A program made the translations under genes and the position numbers. The notes under the pieces were generated by a model. The model saw only the letters and a program-made list of their open reading frames with translations. It was not told the origin of the DNA and ran no database searches. This document shows positions 35,799 to 49,880 of a stretch of 64,000 bases of DNA, piece after piece (the first letter of the stretch is position 1; each line of letters begins with the position of its first letter). The stretch is from Silene latifolia (lineage: Eukaryota > Streptophyta > Magnoliopsida > Caryophyllales > Caryophyllaceae), in NCBI RefSeq assembly GCF_048544455.1, contig NC_133537.1, positions 308,239,738 to 308,303,737 on the forward strand. The letters are read 5' to 3'.

Positions 35799-38448
35799 TG
35801 TAGATACCTCATTTCTGCACCTCCTACAAGCCACCCGGTGATGATTGGGCCGCATGTTTGGTACACGGAACGATTTATGATAGTTCGTAAGTTTATCGTC
35901 AAGTGATAGCTAAATACTCGTGTCAACCCTTTGGTCGTCATCTACGCGCCATTACGGTCGTTTTGACAGTAATTAGAGTACATTTGGAGTCTGGGTCAAA
36001 AATCGTCTTCATTTTCTCATAACCGTTTAAAATGCCGAGTCGGAATATTCTGGAATGCTCCGGATATTCTATTCCATATTTTCAATCTTATATTCTTTGG
36101 TAATTTATATCCCGAAATTATTTTATAAATAATAAGAAAATCAAGATCACACCGCAATTCTATAATAGAAACGCGGAAATCTTTCTTCCGCAGGAGGAAA
36201 GCCTTGGGGAAAGGATGCAGCAGGTGCTGCGCCTCTTCCAAGAGACGCAGTGGCTGCTGCGCCTCTTCCCTAGCTCCTTTCTGCGTATTTTCAAATCTTT
36301 TCGAGATTTACTTCCAAAGTTTCTCCGAAACCCTAATTCCTTCGTGTGATTAGTATAAATAGAGACCTTCGGTCTCACATATTTCTCACGCGAGTGTCCG
36401 CCCTTCTCTTCTCCCTTTGCATTCTAAGACCACGCTCTTTCTTTTTGGCGCCTACGTGCTTGAACTTTAGACCACGTAAGCTCGGATCTTTCTGAGTACC
36501 AGCCTCGTTTTGCATGACCGACCAATTTGACCAACTCCACATCAATCAACTTAATCAATCTTGTTTAATTTCCTCGTAGAGGGCACTTTCGTCGTACATT
36601 CGAGTCGAGCATCACTAAACGTTAACTTAGTTAATCTCGTTTCATCAAACATGTAAGTCTGAGGGTGTAAATCCCATCTTTTATTATTGTACTTTGTTTT
36701 TGTAATCATTATTGTAAGGTTTACGTCGAAAACATATTCAAAACCGATTTATAAAACCTTTATTCAAACCCCTTTTTACGGATTAACGGGAGACTGATGT
36801 CGAGAAGGAAAGCAGCAACTGTTGCGCCTCTTCGAAGGGACGCAGCACCTGCTGCGCCTCTTCTGAGGGCCGCCAGCGATTCCTTTCCTTCTTCTTCCTT
36901 CGTCTTTTGTTTAATTCGTTTGTGCTTTCTTGTTTCGTCTTTGTTTGTTCTTATTTCCTTGACATAATAATTTTAACCTATAATTTATTAATAATTTACC
37001 ATCACTAAATTCCCGACCTAAATCCCTTATAATTCATATTTGCGGATTTTCGTTATTAAATCAATACGGGTTTCATAGATTCGATTCATCAATATCAAGT
37101 CCCTGAAATTCATCTTTTGTATATTTTCATCTGTTATTTATCATCACAATCATTAATTTAGTTTAGCATTAATAACCTAATTAATTTGTCTTAGTTTGTT
37201 AAATTCATTATTAACCTCATAATTAATCTTGTAATTAGTTTGTCCTAATTAGTTTCATCTCATGTTTTATTGTTTTTATGGCCAATTCGCATGTAAATAA
37301 TCTGTTAAACCACTTCTATCCGAGTCAAATATCAATAATCGATCATTAATTCATCAACGAACATTAACGATATGCAGTTCCGGCTTCACAGCCAGAACTC
37401 ACCTCAGGAACAGACGCAGTGAGCACTGCGCCTCTTCCAAAGGACGCGGCTCTGCTGCGCCTGTTCTGGGTTGAATTCTACCTCTGAACTTCCGTTGTTG
37501 CTTTGACATAATTAGTTAATTTACGTATTAATTAACTATTACTCGTATTATCACCTAATAATCTGTTCGTTAATTTATTTTCTCTTTTCTTTTCTAAAAT
37601 CATCCGTTTTAAGTGTATTTTCGACGTAAATCAACTTAACCCATTGTAATTATTGTAAGTATTTTTATTGTATTTCTCTATTTATTGTTTGTATGCTTTC
37701 ACATGAAATTAACCTAAATTTCTACCTCGACATTAATGTATGTTAAATTACGTGTCTACCGACTTAGTTAATTCTCACATGTTAGGATTAATCTAATGGA
37801 TGTTGCATTGCATGCATATAACCTTCAACATATCGAGTATAGATGACTTCCCTAATCATTAGTAGAGGCCGCTATCGAGGCGGGCGGGATTAGGTGTTCG
37901 ATCAAAAGAACTTCCTAATACGTACCCTCACCCCTTACTCCAGGTCTCTGTGAACATCCGTGTTCATTGGCATCCACGAGAGTCATTCTTGACATAGAAT
38001 GATAAGGGTAACGAGTTCTTGGTGTTCATGTCATTACTTTGTGTCTTGACATGACACGAGGTATTCGAACGGTTTCCAATTTTCCATAATAAATTGGTGG
38101 TGACTCCACAAATGCAAAAGCTTGCTCGCTTTCTCCCGAGCGACCCCCGTGGGCCCACGTCCATAGCGGGATTGGGTGTTCGATCATAAGAGCTTCTTAA
38201 TACGTACCCTCGCCCCTTACTCCAGATCTCTGTGAACATCCGTATTTATTGGCATCCACGAGAGCCATTCTAGACATAGAATGCTAAGGGTAACGAGTTC
38301 TTGGTGTTCATGTCACTACTTTGTGTCTTGACATGGCACGAGGTATTCGAACGGTTTCCAATTTTCCACAATAAATTGGTGGCGACTCCACAAATGCAAA
38401 AGCTTGCTCGCTTTTCTCCCGAGCGACCCCCGTGGGCCCGCGTCCACA
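35799..38448 (+). repeat. Element B 3' LTR with internal tandem duplication
   Basis: 2650 bp, TGTAGATACC...GTCCACA. It is longer than the 5' LTR because its last 280 bp or so are present twice (about 37,884-38,166 and 38,167-38,448). Each copy runs from a gcgggatt..gtgttcgatca phrase to gtgggccc.cgtcca. It carries the same three hairpin-motif sites (36,212-36,277, 36,805-36,870, 37,413-37,465) and a TATA box at 36,354. Confidence 0.9.
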
Positions 38449-38453
38449 GATAT
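38449..38453 (+). repeat. Element B target-site duplication, right
   Basis: gatat, one mismatch from gatgt at 18,472-18,476. Confidence 0.7.
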
Positions 38454-40278
<1,825 letters not shown>

Positions 40279-40299
40279 GGTCTTTTAAGGGGGGAAGAC
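40279..40299 (+). other. Element A polypurine tract
   Basis: aggtcttttaaggggggaag plus ac runs up to the TGTAATACCC start of the 3' LTR, placed as a plus-strand primer. Confidence 0.7.
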
Positions 40300-41641
40300 T
40301 GTAATACCCGTCCTTTTAGGGGCCCGTTGACCAGCGTTGACCGACCTTAGTGACTTGTCTTGGCCTTTGGGAAACCTTACGAGCGATGTCTAGTGGCGTG
40401 GTAAGCTTTGGGTGTGTGGTACTCGATCTAGTCGAGGCCACTCGATCGAGTAGCTTGGAGGCCCGATCGAGTAGGGGCCACTCGATCGAGTAAGTTAGTT
40501 ACTCGATCGAGTAGCGTGTTTACAACGGGGAATTATATATCGTGTTTCGCATAACCGCAAATCATTTCCGCCTCTTTCCTCTAAACCTAGATGTCGCCTT
40601 TCCTCCTTCCCTTCACCATAGTTCCTTTCTTGAGGTCCTTGGAGATGCTCATGCCGTGGGGATAGGTTGCTTGAGTCGGGTAGCGGTCTTGATGCCGGAT
40701 AGCTATGCGTAGGTATGTCATCGTCATCATCATTGTCATTGTTGTTTTCAGTTAGGGTTGTGGTGGTTGTGATAGATGGATGTACTGTTTGTATAAGTTT
40801 GTTGCATGGTTGTTTGACATCTTGTGGTCGGGAGTGGAATCGTTGCGGTGCGCTAAAGGTAGGTTCGCCTACTCAGTACTGTTGATTGTTTAGTGGGTCT
40901 TTTGTTGTGTGTTGATTGTTGTTGTGTCGTTATGGGTGATAGGTTGTTGGAATTAGTTGGATTGTGTTGTGTTGATTATCGTTGTTGCGGTACAGCTGTC
41001 TGTGGTTGTTTGTCTCTGGTACTCGAGGTGCGTCCTCGGCTGAGTGGAGTCACTTGCGGGAGTGGCTTCACGCCTTAGTTTCTCTCTCCGTGGAACCCGC
41101 CACGGGAGGGGATGTGCACATTAATGGGACAGGGTTATCGCTCGGTATGACGAGCGGGGCTTAGGTGGGAACAGCTGCGGTCTCCCACTGGCAGGGCTGA
41201 TCCAATGGACACTCGGTGACGATGTTTGGCTGGTGGAGATGTGGCTTGTGTGTATGCTGTTCTGTTTGTATTTTAGTGTCAATGGTTGGTGTGTACTTTC
41301 AGTTACTGACCTTGTGTGGTTTGTCTTCTTGTTTCTTCCTGTTGTGTCTGTCGTGATCCTTTATGGTGAGCAGTCAGTCTTACCAGGTGAAGTCGTGGAT
41401 GATAGCTGGATACTTGGCAGGATGAGTCTTTCACGAGTCATGACAGAAGTGTAGGTCACATGGTTGACAGTAATCCGAGTTGTATCTTTGTATATATTAG
41501 TTTGTTTAATCACTTGTAATAAACCTTAATTGTTCTTTTATCGACGTTTGATGATTGTTATCCTCGGGCAACCGAGATGGTGATTCCTTTATATGTTAAG
41601 GAAGGTCTTTTGAAGGCTCCTTGGTATATGGGGGTGTCACA
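40300..41641 (+). repeat. Element A 3' LTR
   Basis: 1342 bp, TGTAATACCC...GGGTGTCACA, followed by the GTAAG target copy at 41,642-41,646. The palindrome array has cores at 40,423, 40,442, 40,463, 40,482 and 40,503, a strict 19/21/19/21 pattern. Confidence 0.9.
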
Positions 41642-41646
41642 GTAAG

Positions 41647-41719
41647 TTTCTAATTTCGTCTATTATGGGTCTTTTTATTATCTTGTTTTGTTTGTAAAAA
41701 GTTAGTTCTTTTTATATGT
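41647..41719. other. Sliver of the old host element between A and C
   Basis: 73 bp of AT-rich DNA lies between the right target copy of A and the left target copy of C. It shows that the two were separate insertions into the same old inverted-repeat element. Confidence 0.6.
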
Positions 41720-41724
41720 GTTTA
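41720..41724 (+). repeat. Element C target-site duplication, left
   Basis: gttta, matched exactly by gttta at 49,252-49,256. Confidence 0.8.
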
Positions 41725-43115
41725 TGTGACACCCCCATACTCCAAGTGCCTTATCAGGGCCACTCAGGTATAGGAACGTCACCTTCTCGGTTACCCGAGG
41801 CAATGAATATCATAAGACAATAAAGAAACGTACTTTAAAAGTAAATATAGTTTAAGTGATTACATGTTCAAAACCAAAACTGATAAATCCAATACATCCA
41901 AATCCAAAAGTGTCTACTATCAAAACTGAACAACTAAGACACCGTCTGACACAGCGGAAGACTCTTCTAATGCCAAGTGATGACTCATCCCAGCTAGCCC
42001 AAATGCATCTTATCAAACCTGCTCAACAACTGCTCACCATCCCCGAATGGATCAGCACAGTTTTACAAAACAAACAACGGGGTCAGTACTAATTACACAA
42101 TACAAACCAATATGAAACAAATGCCAAACAACTCAATTAACACATCAAAACCCCAGTATCCATCACCAAACTCCACACAACTGACTATACACTAAAGTGT
42201 GTAGCCCTGCCAGAGTACCCATCGCAACAGATACTCCACACCGCCAGTGGGAGACCGCAGCCGTTCCCACCTAAGCCCCGCTCAACTCATCCGAGCGATA
42301 AATCCATGTTCATTAATGTGCACATCCCTTCTGTGGCGGGTTCCACAGAAGGCGAATAAAGGGCGTGAAGCCACTCCCGCAAGTGACACCACTCATCCAG
42401 GGACACACCCCGAAGACTACAGACAGATACAACAACAATCAACGATATTAATCAACAACCGTCATAAACTCCAACAGTATGATAAATCAACAATAACAAT
42501 ACAACCACCACACACATCATGTAATTAATACCGAGTAGGGAAACCCTACCTGGAAAGCAATCACAGAATCAGACGATCTAGCAGTTGTCTCAAAATCTCT
42601 CCTCTACGAATCCTCCTCCTATACATACATTCATACAATTACTACCTTAACCACACAAAACATAAAAACCCTCAAATCCCCAAATTAGGGTTTAACCAAC
42701 ATTAACCAAATGTTATAAAAATGATATGTAGAACTTACCCTTGACGCAAGGATCACAACGGTATAAAGAACAAAGGAAACCGACGCCTCTATAGCTCCGG
42801 GATTTGCCAATAATGCGAATGAATCGAAAAACGTAACTTGCAATCTCTCCTATTTGTGTTTTTAGGTTTGTAAAAGTGTTTAGGAAAAAGATGACGGAGT
42901 ATTATATATTAATCCGCATTATTAACAAGCCCGTCACAAATCACCCGATAACCGACTTACTCGATCGAGTAAGTCACGTACTCGATCGAGTCCCAAGGCT
43001 ACTCGATCGAGTACCCTACAGGCAGACTACTGATTCGTATACAAAACATACTTACTCGACAGAGTAAGCCCCACTCGATAGAGTACCAAAAGACTCATAA
43101 AACCGTAGTACTACA
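41725..43115 (-). repeat. Element C 3' LTR (left)
   Basis: 1391 bp, TGTGACACCC...GTAGTACTACA on the plus strand. The palindrome array at 42,957-43,013 has three intact cores plus two degenerate actcgacagagt/actcgatagagt copies to 43,085. On the minus strand a ttaaggagggaagac tract (43,116-43,132) precedes it as polypurine tract. Confidence 0.88.
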
Positions 43116-46100
43116 GTCTTCCCTCCTTAAAAAGAATTTCGTCCCCGAAGTTCAACCCATACTCAAAACAAATATATAAACTCGACCAAGACACAACAAC
43201 GCAACTAAGAACTCAAAACGAAACCCCAACCTATAAAACATGAACTCTTAACACCAACTCCACCAACTATGTCTACCTCCACAACATGACTCACGATATC
43301 GTATCCGCCACATTATAGCCTCTCTCGACACTAAGTCCATACACTACCAACTACCATCCACAAACGCCGCTAGCTCAGTTTCACTAACATATTATCCACT
43401 AAAAAATCCAATATCAAGACACTCATAAACATCAAACGGAATGTTACATTCTACCACCCTTAAAAGGAACTTCGTCCTCGAAGTTTACTCACACTCATAA
43501 ACATCATCATCCCACGGTCAACACTCTTGAACTCATAAACAACATTATCCAACTGTCAACACTATCGAACTCATAAACATCATCATCTAACTGTCAACAC
43601 TATCGAAATATTCTCCCATTCCTAAACATCGAACTACTACAAGCACGGCCATGACCTTTTTAACAATATCAACCACAATACAAATTCATCCTTTATGCTA
43701 CATCAACGCTCTACTACCAATTATACTACAACATGCACAACCATCAAACTCTCTTTTATAGCATCCTACTCCTCTTAAGATAAATGTTACGTCCTCGTAA
43801 CTCACTAATACTAAATCCTTAGCTATATCTTCTCATTATCCTCATCACCACCGCGTGTCAAAGATAGCCGCCTATAATCTGAACACTCACCATTCCTATA
43901 TCTATGGCTTTCTTACATAACATTTCTCATACCTCAATTCACTCGGCACACCACCTAACCTATAAAACAAAATCCTTATCATAACCAACACTCCACTCTT
44001 CCACATTTCCGCAACACGACCTACCTCTCTATATAAACTATATAAAACTCCTATCGTCAAAAGCATAACTCACGATCCACAGTGGTTACGTACACTCACA
44101 CTAGATCCTCAAGTTCCTTTCTTTCATTACCGCAACAATCATACATAACTTAACATAACACTAATTCCCAACACCCTACACTCACTCTCTCAACAAAAGA
44201 TTATGAACTATCTGCAGCTTCCAGATCAGTACAACACCTGTTTCACAATTCACTTGCCATTACCATGTCTACCAAAGCCTCATCTAAAACAAGATCAAAA
44301 TTACTGTAACAACCTCTCACAATTGTGTCCTATTAGCAGAATATCAATATACCATGATAACAACAGAAACATACACAACTCTCTTCCATATCATACTCTA
44401 CCCTCACTCCCAAGCTGAAACTAGGCAAGAAACATCAACAAACAAAACAACAGTCTATATGTCCAACCGAAACTCACAAGGAACAACAGCAAACAAAACA
44501 ACAATCTATGTATAGCTGGTATGTACTTTCGAAAACTCGTATCGTAATCACCCCGCCTACTCCACCACAACCGGCGACGGCATCGCAACACCGCCGCCAA
44601 CAGCCGCACCGCAGCGCGAAAATACCCGCATCAAAACACGAAGTACCTTGCCCGGATCACCACCCGAGGCACAACAACCACATCGATAAACATCACAACC
44701 CCATGTAATTCCCATAAACAGTGACTGAGTATAACATTCCGGACAAGAAAACTTACTCAAAACTGCTTTACTAGATCATAACACAACATATATACGGAAT
44801 AAACAGACAATAATCTCATGAATATCATCCATACCTTTTTACGGAATAAACAAATATCAGGAATACACATACAAGTATAACTAGCCATGCCAGATCACCC
44901 AACTATCACTTTTGAACATCATTCCATTAGGTTACCGTATCCAACACACATTACAGAACATTCAATTAACAACTTTGTAACTATCACACCATACCACTTA
45001 TTGTGAGGTCAAATCCTCACACAAACGTTTATACACATTATAGACCCATAATCACATCCAACTAGTCAAGCCTGATCACGTAAGTTACCACCCGATAAAG
45101 GTTACCTCTCGCCCGAGCTTAACTCGTATGCCCCTCACAACACATTCTCCTATTCGCATAACCCTCGCCCCCTGCCAACTATAACCATACAGCTAACACT
45201 CAACTATTAGCAACCGTCTCCTAAGACCACATCTTATACTTCCTCGCAAACGTACATATCAATCCGGCCTCTCCAAAATCAACCTCTTTAGAATTGTTAT
45301 CCTTCTTATCTATCATCACCCTTAACCACTAGTGACAACACCACACTACTACCACTACTCGTATAACAAACCTCTTACACTCACCTCTAAACATCATGGT
45401 TTCTTTCCTATCTTTGGCTAACATCCCAAATAACGAGCATCAAATCCATTAACAAAATTACCTCAACACTATTTCCAATTCCATCCTTAATTGTATCGTC
45501 ACCCAACTCACCACCAAGATCTCATATCATGCAAATTCTTTACCCGGCTTCTTACTTTCCTTAATTCCCCGAAGCTCATGACTAATCATGTTCTCCTGAA
45601 ACTCCTATATAACCACTAACTAACATCCTCATGATAGTATCATACATCTCGACGATTCCTTACTTCTATATCACATAACTCCGGTCAACATTTTTCTCAG
45701 CTTACTTTTATCCTTCTTTTCTCTTAACACTCAACAATACCAATTAATAGCTCAACTCCTTATTACTTCTACCTAACTCTTTAGTGCTCCGGTTACTTTC
45801 TCATTGCTCCAAAGCTCAAATCCCATTATGTCATATTAATATCATCTCCCTCTTTCTTACCATGGATCTTTTCTTGTCATGGTATCACTCATATTTTTTT
45901 TTTTTTTTTTGGAATCCCCAAAACTCATTTCATAACGTTACTTGCCCAAGAAAATCACACATTAGTTTCACCTCTAGATGATATAAATTCCCAAACTCAC
46001 TCATTATCTGCAAATCCACGTCGCGACATGTCTCTATTAAGTTCATTATATACCACTCTTCTCAATCCCTCTAAAACAACCTTTCACTACATATATTCTT

Positions 46101-47841
46101 AACCCACACGATTCCTGACCATCTCCCTCCACAATTCTTTACACATCTCAAGTTGCCACTATCCACATCCTTCCTTTCAACCCTTTCATTCTCACATTCC
46201 TTAGACTCACATCATCTCTTGCCCACATTCACTTACTTTTACATTACCCAATACACAATCATATCGTTCATCTCATCTCACAAAACATGTTCCATGCCTT
46301 AATAAGCCTTACCAATCTTCCTTTTGTTTTTCCACTATCTATCACAACCACATATAACTCATGTCCTCCCCACCGAACTCATACTCACCACAGGTGTCAC
46401 TCCTTACATCATAAGATTGGGTAACTTACGCATCAAGACCGACACACATGTAAAGCAATGCACAAGGAAGCAAAAGAACACCTTTGAATTAAACATAATA
46501 GGCAACAAAGTCAAAAGATAAGCATTTGACCCAAAATAGGGTTCACTAGATCGAGTACAGGTCACTCGATCGAGTGAGTGACTTACTCGATCGAGTAGGT
46601 GAAGGTCAGAAGCACGTAAAACAAATTACCAGGGCTACTCAATCGAGTAAGGGTTACTCGATCGAGTAACAAGAGGTGCACTCGATTGAGTGAGGACCAC
46701 TCGATCGAGTACCCTACGCATTTCTCAGCACTGTCCAATTTTCGTAAAACGGTCATAACTCACTCGTTTCTTGGTCGTTTTGGGCGTGTGACATATCGTT
46801 AGAATCGTAAAAGAACAATATATCACCTCCAATTAGAATGACATCAAAATCATTTATGCATCTCAATTTATAACAGTTTAAAGACAACTTTGCTGTAATC
46901 AGACGACATAACTATTTGATTTTCTCTTTTAAACAACTTAAACATCAACGAGGTGAACAAAAGTGGCTCGATACTTGTAAAACCACTATCCCTAACCACA
47001 TATTATTACCTACCACAAGCCAAACAATAACATCTATCATGCTCATATAACATTCAGCTTATCAATCATGTACTACCCGCATGCTTCAATTTTATAAATT
47101 TTCGTAACAGAAAACGTACTCATACATTACAAATCCTATTTTCATGTTACTAATGCAACAACATTACAAATCCACTTTGTCACCTAAACATATTCATAAT
47201 CACAAAATTCATATTCTCATGCAATTGACACTCCATCTTTTCCAATCAATTCTTCCCATTTCAACCACATTCTTCATCTAACAAGTGCATATGACACAAC
47301 AATAGACAAGTATATGAACTTATTATTTAAGTTTACGCAAACAAAATTATGTAAAATCATATCACATCCCCTAATCACATGTTATTAGTATAGACACATT
47401 ACAAATCATTCATCCTGCAACATCATTATTCATCACATATTATCATATATGGGCTACTTCCTTTTTCCTCCACATTATTCATCATTCTCATATACTTTTC
47501 CAGCAATTCCAAACAACATTGTAAACCAACTATCATTCAACATTCCTATTCACAACACTTTATCATTTACCACATTCCTCATTCCACCACAATCATTTTG
47601 TAACATTTCTATACAACATATCATTCAACATACGCAATAGAACATTAGCAAACACATAGCGGTCCCATGACACCCCATAGTGACCGGTTCAAAATTGTAG
47701 GGCGAGTTGGCGACTTTAGGACGTCTCCCAAGTATTTGCATTAGCTCCTACAACTTCTACCCGGGTTCATTTTAGTTTGACTCCCTATGTTAATTAGGTT
47801 CATTGGTTACAGGTTTCAGGATCGTCGCTCTGATACCACTT
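43116..47841 (-). other. Element C interior, non-coding
   Basis: Strongly C/A-rich on the plus strand (T/G-rich on the transcribed strand) with no recognisable retroelement protein. A palindrome array at 46,543-46,712 has cores 21 bp apart in its first part, and a T-run lies at 45,894-45,910. This is the usual look of a large retrotransposon derivative. Confidence 0.75.
47827..47838 (-). other. Element C primer-binding site
   Basis: On the minus strand tggtatcagagc follows the LTR end after three bases, the standard site for initiator tRNA-Met. Confidence 0.8.
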
Positions 47842-49251
47842 TGTGACACCCCCATACTCCAAGTGCCTTACCAGGACCACTCAGGTATAGGAACGTCACC
47901 ATCTCGGTTACCCGGGGCAATGAATACCATAAGACAATAAAGAAACGTACTTTAAAAGTAAATATAGTTTAAGTGATTACATGTTCAAAACCAAAACTGA
48001 TAAATACAATACATCCAAATCCAAAAGTGTCTACTATCAAAACTGAACAACTAAGACACCGTCTGACATAGCGGAAGACTCTTCTAATGCCAAGTGATGA
48101 CTCGTCCCAGCTAGCCCAAATGCATCGTATCAAACCTGCTCAACAACTGCTCACCATCCCCGAATGGATCAGCACCGTTTTACAAAACAAACAACGGGGT
48201 CAGTACTAATTACACAATACAAACCAATATGAAACAAATGCCAAACAACTCAATCAACACATCAAAACCCCAGTCTCCATCACCAAACTCCACACAACTG
48301 ACTATACACTAAAGTGTGTAGCCCTGCCAGAGTACCCATCGCAACAGATACTCCACACCGCTAGTGGGGGACCGCAGCCGTTCCCACCTAAGCCCCGCTC
48401 ATCTCATCCGAGAGATAAACCCATGTTCATTAATGTGCACATCCCTTCTATGGCGGGTTCCACAGAAGGCGAATCAAGGGCGTGAAGCCACTCCCGCAAG
48501 TGACTCCACTCAGCCAGGGACGCACCCCGAAGACCACAGACAGATACAACAATAATCAACGATATTAATCAACAACCGTCACAAACTCCAGTAGTATGAT
48601 AAATCAACAATAACAATACAACCACCACACACATCATGTAATGAATACCGAGTAGGGAAACTCTACCTGGAAAGCAATCACAGAATCAAATGATCTAGCA
48701 GCTGTCTCAAAATCTCTCCTCTACGAATCCTCCTCCTATACATACATTCATACAATTACTACCTTAACCACACAAAACATAAAAACCCCCAAATCCCCAA
48801 ATTAGGGTTTAACCAACATTAACCAAACGCTATAAAAATGATATGTAGAACTTACCCTTGACGCAAGGATCACAACGGTATAAAGAACAAAGGAAACCGA
48901 CACCTCTAGCTCCGGGATTTGCCAATAATGCGATTGAATCGAACAACGTAACTTGCAATCTCTCCTTTTTGTGTTTTTAGGTTTTTAAAAGTGTTTAGGA
49001 AAAAGATGACGGAGTATTATATATTAATCCCCATTATTAACAAACTCGTCGCAAATCACCCGATAACCGACTTACTCGATCGAGTAAGTCACGTACTCGA
49101 TCGAGTGCCACTTACTCGATCGAGTGCCAAGGCTACTCGATCGAGCACCCTACAGGCAGACTACTGATTCGTATACAAAACATACTTACTCGACAGAGTA
49201 AGCCCCACTCGTTAGATCGTACCCAAAGACTCATAAAACCGTAGTATTACA
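47842..49251 (-). repeat. Element C 5' LTR (right)
   Basis: 1410 bp. It is nearly the same as the left LTR but carries four intact palindrome cores (49,077-49,145, spacing 21, 19, 21) against three in the left LTR. The 19-bp difference equals one array unit. Confidence 0.88.
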
Positions 49252-49769
49252 GTTTATATGCTTTACTTTATTGTTTGCTTTTTCCAGTAATTATATTTGA
49301 ATTTAAGTGATATTTGTTCTGATAATTTTTTAGGATGAAGATCCGCTATTGGATGCAAGTCGAAGAGAAAGAAGACATGACTAAAGCTAAGGATTAAATA
49401 TGGAGTGAACAAGAAGAAGAAAAAGAAGAAGATTTTTGAGGATGAAGATCCGCTATTCGGTGCAAGTCGAAGAGAAAGAAGACATGACTAAAACTAAGGA
49501 TTAAATATGGAGTGAACAAGAAGAAGAAGAAGAAGAAGAAGAAGAAGAAGAAGAAGAAGAAGGAGGAGGAGGAGAAGGAGGAGGAGGAGGAGGAGGAGGA
49601 GGAGGAAATATGGAGGGAGAATGGGGAGAAACATATAAATAGGAGTAAGATAAAAAAAATAATAATAATAATAAAAAAAGTAAACTCACCAAAATTAATT
49701 AGAGGAAAATTCACTGAAAAATGGAGGGAAAAGTAGTCAAGAAATGAACATTCAAGTCATCAAATGCCA
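49252..49769. other. Right part of the old host element, with GAA/GGA microsatellite
   Basis: After the gttta target copy, a segment of about 107 bp starting aggatgaagatccgctatt is tandemly duplicated (about 49,333 and 49,440). It is followed by GAA repeats (49,519-49,561) grading into GGA repeats (to about 49,607). Frames here are low-complexity only. Confidence 0.75.
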
Positions 49770-49880
49770 CATCAACGATTAACGTCTAAATTTGACGGAA
49801 TTAATGTTATTGGCACACTTAGTGGTAAGTAATAGAGTTTAAGAGTATAACTGGTTAACTGAAAAACACGAGGGTACAAG
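49770..49880. repeat. Right inverted repeat of the old 1.2-kb element
   Basis: Reverse complement of the 13,231-13,356 repeat, sharing ttaaactctattacttacc and gtaccctc.tgtttttcag phrases. It marks the far end of the element into which A and C inserted. Confidence 0.65.

Larger units (their letters stand above)
41725..49251 (-). mobile_element. Non-coding LTR element C (LARD type), related to A
   Basis: Two LTRs (41,725-43,115 and 47,842-49,251) share orientation and are flanked by GTTTA. Polarity is minus: a tRNA-Met type primer site adjoins the right LTR and a purine-rich tract on the minus strand adjoins the left one. The LTR ends and blocks such as the gtggaacccgccac and cggtctcccactgg phrases match element A's LTR, so A and C belong to one family. 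The 4.7-kb interior has no coding frame longer than about 70 codons, so the element depends on enzymes made elsewhere. Confidence 0.88.
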
